A DNA stretch of 64,000 bases from Tessaracoccus sp. OS52 (GCF_020687685.1 NZ_JAJEWM010000006.1:1-64000); one strand, 5' to 3'; counted from the first letter of the stretch, positions 16,754 to 26,493 are shown. Notes: generated by a model not told the origin, from the sequence alone. Program-made: numbers and translations.

Positions 16754-18226
16754 ATGGCCGTCATTCGGACGCTTAATCATGCGCTGCCCATGTTGCAGCC
16801 AACCACCACCACTGCCACGCGGAAATTGCGTTGGGTGCTTGCTGCGCGCACCCAACGGTCGGTCCTGCTGGCGGTCGACCTGCTGATGATCACCGTCGGC
16901 TTCACTGCAGCAGTCGCCTGGGGCCTGGCCCGCGACCTGATCCACTACACACCCGAGCTCGTGCTCGTCACCGTCGGCCTCTCGGTCGGCTGGCTGATCG
17001 CGCTCGCACTGACGGGCACCTACTCTCTGCGGCACCTGCGCGCGGGCTCCGTGGAGTACAAGCGAGCCATCAACGCGACAGCGTGGGCCGCAGGCGTGTT
17101 CGGAGTGATGTGCTTCCTGCTGAACTACTCCTACCCGCGAACGATGTTCGTGGTCTGGATCGGCGTAGGCGTCCTCGGTCTGTGCGTTGCGCGCTACCTG
17201 CGTCGCCGGGTGATGCACCGCCTGCACGCCATGGAGTTGTTCCAGACACCTGTCATCGTGGCGGGCTCGGACCACCACGTCGACGAGGTCGCCATGGTCC
17301 TCAACCGCGAACGCTGGATGGGCTACAAGATGGTCGGCGCGGTCACGCGCCAGCGCCTCCAGGCAACCGCCACCGGGCTTCCTGTGCTCGGGCAGATCGA
17401 GGACCTGGTGGACGTCATCGCCTCGCGCAACGTTTCGGTCGTGATCTTCGCAGAGGGGTCCTTCGACAGCCCCAGCGACTTCCGCCGTCTCGCGTGGAAG
17501 CTGGAGGAGTCGCAGGTCCAGATGATCGTCGCGCCGACAATGGCCGACGTCAGCGCGGAACGGCTCGTTTTCCGCCCCGTCGCAGGTCTGCCACTGGTGG
17601 ACGTGGCGCGTCCCACCGCCACCAGGTCACTGCGGTGGTTCAAGAGGGCTTCGGACGTCCTCGCGTCCTCGGTGCTCCTGCTGCTGTTCGCTCCGGTCCT
17701 CCTGGCCACGGCCATAGCGGTCAAGCTCGAGGACGGTGGCCCGGTCATCTTCCGGCAGCGGCGCGTCGGTTTGAAGGGCGAGGAGTTCAACTGCCTGAAG
17801 TTCCGCAGCATGTGCGTCGACGCAGAGGCCCGGCTGGCCGCACTGCGGGACAAGAACGAGGGCGCCGGGGTGCTGTTCAAGATGGCCGACGACCCGCGGA
17901 TCACCAAGGTGGGCAAGTTCATCCGCAGGTTCTCGCTCGACGAGTTGCCGCAGCTGTGGAACGCGCTGCGCGGGGACATGAGCCTCGTCGGGCCCCGCCC
18001 TGCGCTGCCGCGTGAGGTGGAGCAGTACGACACCGACACCCGACGCCGCCTGCAGGTGAGGCCGGGCCTCACCGGCCTGTGGCAGGTCTCGGGGCGCTCG
18101 CGCCTCTCGTGGGAGGACACCGTCCGCCTGGACCTGTACTACGTGGACAACTGGTCTGTGGTCCAGGACTTGATGATCCTGGTCAAGACCGCGCGTGCGG
18201 TCATTGGATCTGCCGGCGCCTACTGA
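16754..18226 (+). CDS. Undecaprenyl-phosphate sugar phosphotransferase (WbaP/CpsE type)
   Basis: A 490-residue polyprenyl-phosphate sugar-1-phosphate transferase that would start repeat-unit synthesis by moving a hexose-1-phosphate onto undecaprenyl phosphate. Four membrane helices lie in the first 140 residues, then a Rossmann-like region (about 150-290). The bacterial sugar transferase domain occupies the last 200 residues. Its hallmarks are present: KRASDVLAS with a membrane hairpin, FRQRRVGLKGEEFNCLKFRSM, RRFSLDELPQLWNALRGDMSLVGPRP and RPGLTGLWQVSGRS. It is the initiating enzyme expected for the locus and is followed by a hairpin at 18252. Confidence 0.95.
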   Translation: MAVIRTLNHALPMLQPTTTTATRKLRWVLAARTQRSVLLAVDLLMITVGFTAAVAWGLARDLIHYTPELVLVTVGLSVGWLIALALTGTYSLRHLRAGSVEYKRAINATAWAAGVFGVMCFLLNYSYPRTMFVVWIGVGVLGLCVARYLRRRVMHRLHAMELFQTPVIVAGSDHHVDEVAMVLNRERWMGYKMVGAVTRQRLQATATGLPVLGQIEDLVDVIASRNVSVVIFAEGSFDSPSDFRRLAWKLEESQVQMIVAPTMADVSAERLVFRPVAGLPLVDVARPTATRSLRWFKRASDVLASSVLLLLFAPVLLATAIAVKLEDGGPVIFRQRRVGLKGEEFNCLKFRSMCVDAEARLAALRDKNEGAGVLFKMADDPRITKVGKFIRRFSLDELPQLWNALRGDMSLVGPRPALPREVEQYDTDTRRRLQVRPGLTGLWQVSGRSRLSWEDTVRLDLYYVDNWSVVQDLMILVKTARAVIGSAGAY

Positions 18227-18251
18227 ACCGGACCCCCGACCATGGCCGTAC

Positions 18252-18298
18252 AATTGGGCCCGTCCCCGGAAAAGGCATTCCGGAGGGCGGGCCCAATT
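18252..18298 (+). terminator. Branched hairpin after the sugar transferase gene
   Basis: Bases 18252-18262 pair exactly with 18288-18298 (11 bp), enclosing a smaller CCGG...CCGG hairpin. It lies 26 bp after the stop at 18226. No T-tract follows. Confidence 0.65.
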
Positions 18299-18501
18299 CG
18301 GCCGTTCCCCGCTCTTGCGCGCAAACCGATATCGGAGGCGGATAGCCACCCGCCCACGAAAGAGTGAAACCGCGAAAAAGGACTTGCGGGACTGCGTTTT
18401 CCCGTACTGATCCTTTTGCGAGAGTGGATGCGACAGAGGATTGGCGCTCACTGACCCGGCGCGCCTGTCCCCGTGTCCGGCAACGGGACTACGCTGGCCC
18501 C
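18299..18501. other. Noncoding gap before the DUF3151 gene
   Basis: About 200 bases without a convincing gene. A run at 18369-18420 contains an imperfect inverted repeat (GCGAAAAAGGA against TCCTTTTGCG) around a smaller CGGGA/TCCCG hairpin, AT-richer than its surroundings. It could be a second terminator or part of the promoter of the next gene. A frame is open from 18364 into the DUF3151 gene, but its first 46 codons do not resemble the family. Confidence 0.4.
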
Positions 18502-18957
18502 ATGGAGACGCACCCCAACCTGATGGCATCCGACGTGGTGGTCCACCTGCCGGACGACCCGGCCCTGCTCGACATCGAGGAGTCCGGCCGCGATCACTTC
18601 CTGGAGGTCGTGGGGCGTCACCCCGCATCCTCCCTCTGTTGGGCGCTGCTGGCCGAGACCTGCCTGCGCTCCGATGACCTGGGGTCCACCGTCGCCGCCT
18701 ACGCCTACGCACGGACGGGTTACCACCGCGGACTGGACCAGTTGCGTCGCAACGGCTGGAAGGGAGCCGGCCAGATTCCGTGGGAGCACGAACCGAACCG
18801 GGGGTTCCTGAGGGCGGTCCACGCGCTCGGGGTCGCCGCGGGTCGTCTGGGCGAGAACGACGAGGAAGCCCGCTGCGCCCAGTTCCTGCGCGACTCCTCC
18901 GAAACGGCCTACTCGATCCTGTCCGGGGCGGCCGGGTCCGTACCCGAGGGCCAGTAG
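18502..18957 (+). CDS. DUF3151 family protein
   Basis: A 151-residue protein of the actinobacterial DUF3151 family. The diagnostic core is clear: RHPASSLCWALLAE, then AYAYARTGYHRGLDQLRRNG, WEHEPNRGFLRA and CAQFLRDSSE. The family is soluble and its function is unknown; the helical pattern resembles a TPR-like fold. The ATG at 18502 is chosen because family similarity begins just after it. It is 17 bp upstream of the VOC gene, so the two may be cotranscribed. Confidence 0.88.
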   Translation: METHPNLMASDVVVHLPDDPALLDIEESGRDHFLEVVGRHPASSLCWALLAETCLRSDDLGSTVAAYAYARTGYHRGLDQLRRNGWKGAGQIPWEHEPNRGFLRAVHALGVAAGRLGENDEEARCAQFLRDSSETAYSILSGAAGSVPEGQ

Positions 18958-18974
18958 CAGCGGAGGTCGGTCGG

Positions 18975-19388
18975 ATGGAACAGCGAGTGAGCTTCATCAC
19001 GCTGGCCGTGGCCGACGTCGACGTCAGCCGGGCCTTCTACGTCGAGGGGCTGGGCTGGCAACCGATCCTTGACGCCGGCGAGGTCATCATGCTCCCCGTG
19101 GCCGAACGCCTGATCCTGTCCTTGTGGTCGGTCGCCGGCTTCGCCGCCGAGCTGGGAGAAGCTCCCGCCCCGGGGCTGGCGCCCATCACCCTCAGCCACA
19201 ACGTCGCCACGCGCGAAGAGGTGGACGCGGTCCTCAGGGAGGCAGCCGCGCTTGGGGCCCGCGTCAACAGTGCGCAGCAGCGGGAATGGGGAGGCTACTC
19301 CGGCTACTTCGCCGACCCGGACGGTTTCCGGTGGGAGATTGCGGTCAATCCGGGCGAGACCGGGGCCTTCGTTCTGCCTCCGCGGTGA
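18975..19388 (+). CDS. VOC (glyoxalase-like) family protein
   Basis: A 137-residue single-domain vicinal oxygen chelate protein. FITLAVADVDVSRAFYVEGLGW at the start and YFADPDGFRWEIAVNP near the end are the family's two beta-alpha-beta halves. The usual first metal ligand (His in the opening strand) is replaced by Thr, so metal use is uncertain. The final strand keeps the Glu. Substrate unknown. The ATG at 18975 follows GGTCGG. Confidence 0.85.
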   Translation: MEQRVSFITLAVADVDVSRAFYVEGLGWQPILDAGEVIMLPVAERLILSLWSVAGFAAELGEAPAPGLAPITLSHNVATREEVDAVLREAAALGARVNSAQQREWGGYSGYFADPDGFRWEIAVNPGETGAFVLPPR

Positions 19389-19465
19389 TCCGCGGCCTCT
19401 GACGCGTGCGGGAGCCGGGCCTGCGTGCCGTAAACTCCTCCCGTCGCCCATACTGAGGAGCCCCC

Positions 19466-21325
19466 ATGCCCATCCGCAACGACCTGCGCAACGTCGCGAT
19501 CGTCGCCCACGTCGACCACGGCAAGACCACCATGGTCGATGCCATGCTCTGGCAGTCGGGTGCCTTCCGGGAGGGGTCAGACGTCAACAACCGGGTCATG
19601 GACTCCATGGATCTCGAACGCGAGAAGGGGATCACCATCCTCGCGAAGAACACCGCCGTGCAGCACAAGCGTCCCGACGGCCACGAGGTCACCATCAACA
19701 TCATCGACACCCCCGGGCACGCGGACTTCGGCGGTGAGGTCGAGCGAGGCCTGGAAATGGTCGACGGCGTGGTGCTGCTCGTCGACTCCTCCGAGGGTCC
19801 GCTCCCCCAGACGCGGTTCGTGCTCCGCAAGGCGCTGGCCAAGAAGCTGCCCCTCATCGTCGTGATCAACAAGGTCGACCGCCCCGACGCCCGGATCAGC
19901 CACGTCGTCGAAGCCACCTACGACCTGTTCATGGACCTGCTCGACGACGACGCCGGCGACGCCCTCGACTTCCCCATCGTCTTCGCCTCGGCGAAGGCGG
20001 GTCGCGCCTCGCTCACGCAGCCGGCCGACGGCGAGATGCCCGACTCGCCGGACCTGATGCCGCTGTTCGACACCATCATGGACCACGTCCCCGCACCCGC
20101 CTACGAGGAGGGCGCGACGCTGCAGGCGCACGTGACCAACCTCGACGCCTCGCCCTACCTCGGGCGACTGGCGCTGCTGCGCGTGGTGGCCGGTGAACTC
20201 AGGCGCGGTCAGCAGGTGGCCTGGTGCCGGGCCGACGGGACCATCCAGAACGTGAAGCTCACCGAGTTGCTCAGGACCGTCGCTCTGGACCGCGTCCCGG
20301 CGGACAGCGCCGGCCCGGGCGACATCGTCGCCATTGCGGGCATCCCTGAGATCACGATCGGCGAAACCCTGTCAGATCCCGAGAACCCCAAGCCGCTCCC
20401 CCTCATCCATGTGGACCAGCCGTCGATCTCGATGACGATCGGCATCAACACCTCGCCGCTGGCCGGCAAGTCCGGCAAGAACCTGACGGCCCGGCTCGTG
20501 AAGAACCGCCTGGAGCAGGAACTCGTCGGCAATGTGTCGATCCGCGTGAACACGACCGAGCGGCCCGACACCTGGGAGGTCCAGGGCCGAGGCGAACTCC
20601 AGCTGGCGATCCTGGTGGAGATGATGCGCCGCGAGAGCTTCGAACTCACCGTCGGCAAGCCGCAGGTGGTCACGCAGATCATCGACGGCAAGGTCCACGA
20701 GCCCATCGAGCGCCTCACGATCGACATCCCGGAAGACTTCGTCGGTGTGGTCACCCAGCTGATGGGGCTGCGGCGCGGCCGAATGGAGCAGATGGTCAAC
20801 CACGGCACCGGCTGGGTGCGGCTCGAGTTCATCGTCCCGGCGCGCGGCCTGATCGGATTTCGCACCGAGTTCCTGACCGAGACCCGCGGCACAGGCATCA
20901 TGAACCACGTCGCCGAGGGCTACGAGCCGTGGGCGGGTGACTTCCGCAGCCGCCCTACCGGCTCTCTGGTGGCCGACCGCACCGGCGTGGTCACTTCCTA
21001 TGCCCTGTTCAACCTCCAGGAACGCGGAACGATGTTCGTCGGCCCGGGCGCAGAGGTCTACGAGGGCATGATCGTGGGCGAGAACCCCCGGGCCGAGGAC
21101 ATGGACGTCAATCCCACCAAGGAGAAGAAGCTCACCAACGTGCGCTCCTCCACCGGCGACGAACTGGAACGACTGATCCCTGCCAAGAACCTCTCCATGG
21201 AGCAGGCGCTGGAGTTCTGCGCGGGCGATGAGTGCCTCGAGGTCACCCCGGACATCGTCCGGATCCGGAAGGTGACACTCTCGGCCAACGAGCGCGCCAA
21301 GCAGAACCGGTCCAGGAAGGGCTGA
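19466..21325 (+). CDS. typA: Ribosome-associated GTPase TypA/BipA
   Basis: A 619-residue translational GTPase. The G1 motif AHVDHGKTT is at residues 13-21, the switch region REKGITI follows, then G3 DTPGHADF and G4 NKVDR. The rest shows the EF-G-like domains and the TypA-specific C-terminus ending in the NVRSSTGDE region. It binds the 70S ribosome in GTP form and helps 50S assembly and stress or cold adaptation. Length and motifs are complete. It is monocistronic, with AGGAG upstream of the ATG, and converges on the DinB-like gene. Confidence 0.97.
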   Translation: MPIRNDLRNVAIVAHVDHGKTTMVDAMLWQSGAFREGSDVNNRVMDSMDLEREKGITILAKNTAVQHKRPDGHEVTINIIDTPGHADFGGEVERGLEMVDGVVLLVDSSEGPLPQTRFVLRKALAKKLPLIVVINKVDRPDARISHVVEATYDLFMDLLDDDAGDALDFPIVFASAKAGRASLTQPADGEMPDSPDLMPLFDTIMDHVPAPAYEEGATLQAHVTNLDASPYLGRLALLRVVAGELRRGQQVAWCRADGTIQNVKLTELLRTVALDRVPADSAGPGDIVAIAGIPEITIGETLSDPENPKPLPLIHVDQPSISMTIGINTSPLAGKSGKNLTARLVKNRLEQELVGNVSIRVNTTERPDTWEVQGRGELQLAILVEMMRRESFELTVGKPQVVTQIIDGKVHEPIERLTIDIPEDFVGVVTQLMGLRRGRMEQMVNHGTGWVRLEFIVPARGLIGFRTEFLTETRGTGIMNHVAEGYEPWAGDFRSRPTGSLVADRTGVVTSYALFNLQERGTMFVGPGAEVYEGMIVGENPRAEDMDVNPTKEKKLTNVRSSTGDELERLIPAKNLSMEQALEFCAGDECLEVTPDIVRIRKVTLSANERAKQNRSRKG

Positions 21326-21345
21326 GTGCGCTCGGCGTCGGCTCC

Positions 21346-21867
21346 TCAGTAGCCGACGCGCCACCCCTCTACGATTCCGCGCGCGTAGGCCGCCTGGGCC
21401 ACATGGGCGACGGCGTCGTCGATGGTGCTGATGATCCGGACGCCGCGGGTCACGGGCGGGTCCCAGGAGGTGTCCACCACTTCCGACAACTGAGCCGGTG
21501 TGAGTCCGGCGATGTAGTCCACGGCAGCTTCGACGACGTCGCTCAGGTAGGCGAGCAGTTCTGCTGGGTCGGCGATCCGCAGGCGCTCGACTTCCGCAGC
21601 ACCGTCACCGAATCCGATCTCGTCATCACCCCGCCCCACCCCGAGGCGAGTGGCCCAGCCCCCGTCCTGCCAGACCTGCCTCGATCCCTTCAGGTGGGCG
21701 AGCTGCGCGTCCTGCTGACGCGCCGCGTGCCAGATCAGCCAGGCGACGGAGTTGCCCCGGCCTCCGGGCATGGCGTGCAGTGTCTCCTGGCCGATCCCGT
21801 CGAGAACGGCCCTGGCGGATTCGACGGGACGGCGCGCGGCATCACTGAGGATCTGGATGTGGTCCAT
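21346..21867 (-). CDS. DinB/DUF664-like four-helix protein
   Basis: A 173-residue helical protein of the DinB/mycothiol-dependent superfamily. A His in WLIWHAARQQD near residue 47 and another in HVAQAAYARG near the C-terminus occupy the places of the metal ligands of this fold. In actinobacteria some members are mycothiol-dependent transferases or isomerases; this window also encodes mycothiol enzymes, but a link is inference. The start ATG has GAAGGATGGG upstream. It lies 18 bp after the HD phosphohydrolase gene on the same strand. Confidence 0.75.
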   Translation of the reverse strand: MDHIQILSDAARRPVESARAVLDGIGQETLHAMPGGRGNSVAWLIWHAARQQDAQLAHLKGSRQVWQDGGWATRLGVGRGDDEIGFGDGAAEVERLRIADPAELLAYLSDVVEAAVDYIAGLTPAQLSEVVDTSWDPPVTRGVRIISTIDDAVAHVAQAAYARGIVEGWRVGY

Positions 21868-21885
21868 GCACCCATCCTTCCAGCC

Positions 21886-22452
21886 TCAGTTGAGGCAGGC
21901 GAGCTCCCGGATCATGTTTGAGCGCGCCTGGTCCTCCCACAGGTGCCTGCCCTGCCAGGTGCTGAAGAGCCAGTCGCGCTGCATGAACCGGACCAGGAAC
22001 CTGCTGCGGCCGACGGCCCACTGATCAGTGGTGAGTTGCGGGAACTCGGCGCGCAGGCCTGCGATGTTGTCCACGTACTGGTCCCATTCCGATCCCATGC
22101 CGCTGAGGTCCGCGTCGCAGAGCCGTGCGCCCGGCAGATCCTCTGGGTCCGGCTGGTGGTGGGTGGTCAGCATGATCAGGCGTTGCACCTCGAGCACATC
22201 CGGAGCGGGCAGGTGGGTGGCCAGCAGTTCCCCCGCGAGCCGGGCCGAGGCCTCCTCGTCGGCCGGGGTGGTGTTGGTGTGTACGGCATCGTGGAACCAG
22301 AAGGCGATGCGCTCGAGTGGCTGCCCACCCAGGATGTCGAGCGCCTGCAGGCCCGCAACCAGATGGGTTGTGGAGTGGTAGGCGCGATGCGGCTCGGACC
22401 AGCGCTCGAGGAGGCCGTCGATGAGCTGCGGTGGTAGCTGCGCGGTCACCAC
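21886..22452 (-). CDS. HD-superfamily metal-dependent phosphohydrolase
   Basis: A 188-residue HD-domain protein of the COG4339 type. RAYHSTTHL supplies the first His, FWFHDAVH the HD pair, LTTHHQPD a further His and DADLSGMG the last Asp. These are the expected metal ligands. Such proteins hydrolyse phosphate esters, but the substrate is unknown. The GTG start at 22452 overlaps the stop of the upstream membrane protein gene by a few bases, so the two are coupled. Confidence 0.85.
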   Translation of the reverse strand: MVTAQLPPQLIDGLLERWSEPHRAYHSTTHLVAGLQALDILGGQPLERIAFWFHDAVHTNTTPADEEASARLAGELLATHLPAPDVLEVQRLIMLTTHHQPDPEDLPGARLCDADLSGMGSEWDQYVDNIAGLRAEFPQLTTDQWAVGRSRFLVRFMQRDWLFSTWQGRHLWEDQARSNMIRELACLN

Positions 22453-22844
22453 AGGCGGACCAATCCGTACGCAAGACCCGCGAATGCGGCAGCCCAGAGC
22501 ATGCTCGCGAAGGTGCCGATGATGAAGAGCTCGCCCTTGCTGCCAGTGGGGGTGCGAAGCTCTGGATACCGGCCGATGCTCTTGACGCCCAGCACGACGG
22601 CGATGCCGGCGGGAAACCCCGACAGGACCGAGGCGAACAGGGCGGCTCGTTCCAGCAGCCCGATCCAGTAGCCGCCGGGCAGTTCCTTCTGGGCGCCCAC
22701 GATGCCCGGAACCGACTCCGAGTCCGGCGGAGCCTGGACTCTGGCGATGCGTCGCAGCAGGGTTCTGACGGGAGCGGTCCCCAGCGGGACGGCGATGACG
22801 AAGCAGGTCAGGACGATCAGTCCTTTGAGCACGAAGTCCAACAC
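22446..22844 (-). CDS. Small membrane protein, not recognised
   Basis: A 132-residue protein with three hydrophobic helices (about residues 3-22, 65-88 and 108-130) separated by a charged loop. A segment GRYPEL...GSKGELFIIGTFAS follows the second helix. The GTG start at 22844 has GGGAG upstream. It is divergent from the SatD-family gene and overlaps the HD phosphohydrolase gene. The family was not recognised; a regulatory or structural partner of the SatD-like protein is possible from position only. Confidence 0.75.
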   Translation of the reverse strand: MLDFVLKGLIVLTCFVIAVPLGTAPVRTLLRRIARVQAPPDSESVPGIVGAQKELPGGYWIGLLERAALFASVLSGFPAGIAVVLGVKSIGRYPELRTPTGSKGELFIIGTFASMLWAAAFAGLAYGLVRLW

Positions 22845-22958
22845 GTCACTCCCGGTGGGTTCTGTCCTGAGTCGCTATTGTCACACGGCACCCTGACACT
22901 CCTTTCCGCAGCCCTCCCAAAGGCCTTCATCTGGCGGTAGTTAAGGTAAGCTCTTCAC

Positions 22959-23600
22959 ATGAGCAAGATGAAGGTAATGCCTGAATGCGTTGGTCTGCTC
23001 GCCGATCTGGTCGGGTCTCGGCTCACGGACCGCGTCCGCACCCACGCTGCGGTCCTGCGGGCCATCGAAGCAGTGAACGGACGTGTCGCAGCACTCGATC
23101 CACTGCGTGTCACGGTGGGTGACGAGTTGCAGGGCGTCTACCAGTCGCTGGGGGCTGCGTTCACCGCCAGTTGGCTCCTGCGCACCGAACTCCTCGGTCA
23201 GGCTGACCTGCGCTTCGGTCTGGGCGGAGGGGAGGTCCGCGTCGTCGACGAGGTCCGCGGCATCCAGGACGGGAGCGCGTGGTGGCTGGCGCGGGAGGCC
23301 ATCGACTGGGTCGCCAAGCAGGCAGGCGACCCGGGCTACCGCCTCGTGCGCACGGCTGTCCGCGACGAGCGAGCCGTCGCCACGCCGTCGGCAGATGCCT
23401 GCCTGCGACTGGTGGAGACGAGCACCGCGCGCCTGCGCGAGGGCACGCGCCGGAGTCTGGACGGGTTGCTGGCAGGGCTGGACAATGCCGAAGTGGCCAG
23501 GCGGGAGGAGATCAGCCCCTCCGCGAACTCCCAGCGCGTCAACCACAACGACCTTCGGGTGCTCGCCGACGCCATCACCGCCCTCGGCAATCTGCCCTGA
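22959..23600 (+). CDS. SatD-family protein
   Basis: A 213-residue protein resembling SatD, a family named from the acid-tolerance region of Streptococcus mutans. The opening CVGLLADLVGSR and the later VTVGDELQGVYQS and LRFGLGGGEVRVVDE segments fit the family. The C-terminus has an ENxxxxQRVNHNDL-like helix-turn-helix stretch (SANSQRVNHNDLRVLADAI). Biochemical function is unknown. The promoter region is shared with the divergent membrane protein gene at 22844. Confidence 0.75.
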   Translation: MSKMKVMPECVGLLADLVGSRLTDRVRTHAAVLRAIEAVNGRVAALDPLRVTVGDELQGVYQSLGAAFTASWLLRTELLGQADLRFGLGGGEVRVVDEVRGIQDGSAWWLAREAIDWVAKQAGDPGYRLVRTAVRDERAVATPSADACLRLVETSTARLREGTRRSLDGLLAGLDNAEVARREEISPSANSQRVNHNDLRVLADAITALGNLP

Positions 23601-23612
23601 CCCGAAGGACCC

Positions 23613-24536
23613 TCAGTCCTCCGAGGCCTCGTCACTGAGATCGGCATCCAGCCCACGGTTCCTGCGGCCCCGCTGGACTATCAGTTGGTCCACCGGCCGG
23701 ATCACAGAGGAGTCCTTGTCGTCGTAGTCATGCAGGTCCAGGAACAGCCGCATGGCGTTGAGCCGGGCGCGCTTCTTGTCGTTGGACTTGATCCGGTACC
23801 ACGGGGCGATCTCGGTGTCGGTGTGCTTCAGCATCGCCGTCTTGGCCTCGGTGTAGGCCTCCCACCGATCCAGCGACTCCAGGTCCATCGGCGAGAGCTT
23901 CCACCGTCGGACCGGGTCGATCTGGCGGATCGCGAACCGCGTCCGCTGCTCCCGCTGGGTGACTGAGAACCACAACTTCGTGACCGTGATGCCGGACTCG
24001 ATCAGCATCTCCTCGAACAGCGGCGCCTGCCGGATGAAGCTCTGGTACTCGTCGTCGGTGCAGAACCCCATCACCGGCTCGACGACCGCCCGGTTGTACC
24101 AGGAGCGGTCGAACAGGACCATCTCCCCGTTGGTGGGCAGGTGCTGGATGTAGCGCTGGAAGTACCACTGCCCCCGCTCACGCTCATTGGGCTTGTCGAG
24201 CGCGACCACCCGGGCCCACCTGGGGTTGAGGTGTTCGGTGAAGCGCTTGATGGCGCCTCCCTTTCCCGCTGCGTCGCGACCCTCGAACAGGATGATGTGC
24301 TTGGTGCCGCGGTCCTGTGCCGAGTACTGGAATTTCAGCAACTCGATGTGCAGCGCACGCTTCTCCTCCTCGTACTCCTCTCGGCCCAGGAGGTGGTCGT
24401 AGGGGTACTTGTCCCGCCAGGTCTCTACGGCGTTGCCCATCGGGTCGATGAGGACCTGGTCCTCCCCGTGCACGTCGCCGACGGTGAAACCCTCCTCGCG
24501 GAGGGTGTCGATGAACTCCCGCAGGTTCTGGTTCAT
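23613..24536 (-). CDS. ppk2: Polyphosphate kinase 2
   Basis: A 307-residue class I PPK2. It moves phosphate between polyphosphate and nucleoside diphosphates. The Walker A loop is FEGRDAAGKGG, the lid and Walker B region is LFDRSWYNRAVVEPVMGF, and the family ending YRIKSNDKKRARLNAMRLFL is present. The frame is open to 24668, but the extra N-terminus has no family match and runs into the divergent tpx promoter. ATG 24536 gives the normal length. A second polyphosphate enzyme, ppk1, lies at 30989. Confidence 0.93.
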   Translation of the reverse strand: MNQNLREFIDTLREEGFTVGDVHGEDQVLIDPMGNAVETWRDKYPYDHLLGREEYEEEKRALHIELLKFQYSAQDRGTKHIILFEGRDAAGKGGAIKRFTEHLNPRWARVVALDKPNERERGQWYFQRYIQHLPTNGEMVLFDRSWYNRAVVEPVMGFCTDDEYQSFIRQAPLFEEMLIESGITVTKLWFSVTQREQRTRFAIRQIDPVRRWKLSPMDLESLDRWEAYTEAKTAMLKHTDTEIAPWYRIKSNDKKRARLNAMRLFLDLHDYDDKDSSVIRPVDQLIVQRGRRNRGLDADLSDEASED

Positions 24537-24626
24537 GTCACCAACTCTGGCACTGCCGGGCAAACCGGCTGCCCGATCAGCGGACCGGCAGCCCACCTGT
24601 TTGGCACCATCGGCAAAGATCAGGAC

Positions 24627-25124
<498 letters not shown>

Positions 25125-25137
25125 AACCGGGCACCAG

Positions 25138-26493
25138 TCAGGGGCCGGGCTCACCCTTCGGTGGCAGTCCGGCCCTTGCCGTCCCCTGCTTGAGCGAGTC
25201 CGTGCGGTCCTTCCTGACCCCATGTGGTCGCGAGGCCTCGGCCATCGTGAGAGAGCCCACCCACATCGCGATCACGCCGATGGCTGAATTGAATGCCTCC
25301 GGGTGCAGAACGGTTCCGAACTGCCACACCAGCATGGAACCGGCAATGAGAAGCAGGAACGCGAGGATGGCCACGTCCCGGTCCTGGCGGACGCCGAGTT
25401 GCGGGATGAGCTTGTACTCGAGGGCACCGATCAGCGGGCAGATGACCAGCACGAGCACGATTCCCACCAGCACCACCATGGGCTGCGACACCAGGATCCC
25501 CGAGAGCGCGGGCACCATCCTGGCCACGACCAGCAGCAGTCCCCCACCGATCAGCAGGCACGGCACGTGCCACAGGTAGACCGTCATCATCAGCGCGTTC
25601 AGCCTTGCGATGAACCGCTCCACGCGCGGGGGCAGCGTTCTCAACCACCCCGCCCGTTCCACCAGCCCCAGGACCGCGGCCTGCGCGAACCCCAGCAGAG
25701 CCATGGCGAGCGTGGGAGGGATGTGGTTGGCCACCGGCATGTTCCCGAACCCCACGGCGGATTCGGGGTAGCCGAACCGGGTGACCAGGACGACGATGCC
25801 GAGAGCCGCCAGGATGATCGTCAACCAGGCTCGCCATGCCCTTCCGTGCCTGAACCAGCCCCGCTGGTAGGCGATTCCCAGCTGGTGGCACAACGGCCAG
25901 ACCAGGAACATGTTCAGCTGGCCGATGCCAGTGTCCCTATCGACGATGATGCTGCGGTCCACGACGAGGATCGCCGCCATCATCACCACCAGGACCCAAC
26001 CTCCGAACCTGTCGTGCAACTGCACCAGCAGCGGGGCGAACAGCACCAGCACCAGGTAGACGGAGATGAACCACAGCAGCTTCATCAGCGCCGAAGTCAG
26101 CTCCACCGCCACCTCGACGCTCCACAGCCAGGCCGCGACACTGCCGAGGATCGCGAAGAAGGTCACGAAGATGCCGAGTCCCCCGGTGAGACGCCGGCCG
26201 CGGTTGGCCAGGAAGTGTCCGTAACCAGTACCGCGGGCCCTCATCTTGTCCACGATCAGGGCGTGGGAGAACCCGCCGCACACGAAGAACACGGGCATGG
26301 CCATCAGGAACCAGGACAACCAGAAGATCCAGCGCGGCGGGTGCCACTGGTCCACGACGAGGCCGTCGGGCGTGATGGCTCCCTGGTAGACGAACCCGTG
26401 GAAGACCACGACGATCAGCACCGAGGTGGCGCGGGCGACGTCGATGGTGTGATTGCGCCGCTTCTCCACGGCAACCACCTGTCGGTCCTCCAC
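25138..26493 (-). CDS. Acyltransferase-3 family membrane protein
   Basis: A 451-residue membrane acyltransferase with about ten helices. RRNHTIDVARATSVLIVVVFH near the start is the family's R-x-x-D-x-x-R...H entry motif, and FFVCGGFSHAL and YLWHVPCLL follow. Such enzymes O-acylate surface sugars or lipids using acyl-CoA from inside. The frame is open much further upstream, but GTG 26493 fits the family start; the longer N-terminus is the antisense of the ygfZ gene. It converges on tpx with 13 bp between stops. Confidence 0.85.
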   Translation of the reverse strand: MEDRQVVAVEKRRNHTIDVARATSVLIVVVFHGFVYQGAITPDGLVVDQWHPPRWIFWLSWFLMAMPVFFVCGGFSHALIVDKMRARGTGYGHFLANRGRRLTGGLGIFVTFFAILGSVAAWLWSVEVAVELTSALMKLLWFISVYLVLVLFAPLLVQLHDRFGGWVLVVMMAAILVVDRSIIVDRDTGIGQLNMFLVWPLCHQLGIAYQRGWFRHGRAWRAWLTIILAALGIVVLVTRFGYPESAVGFGNMPVANHIPPTLAMALLGFAQAAVLGLVERAGWLRTLPPRVERFIARLNALMMTVYLWHVPCLLIGGGLLLVVARMVPALSGILVSQPMVVLVGIVLVLVICPLIGALEYKLIPQLGVRQDRDVAILAFLLLIAGSMLVWQFGTVLHPEAFNSAIGVIAMWVGSLTMAEASRPHGVRKDRTDSLKQGTARAGLPPKGEPGP

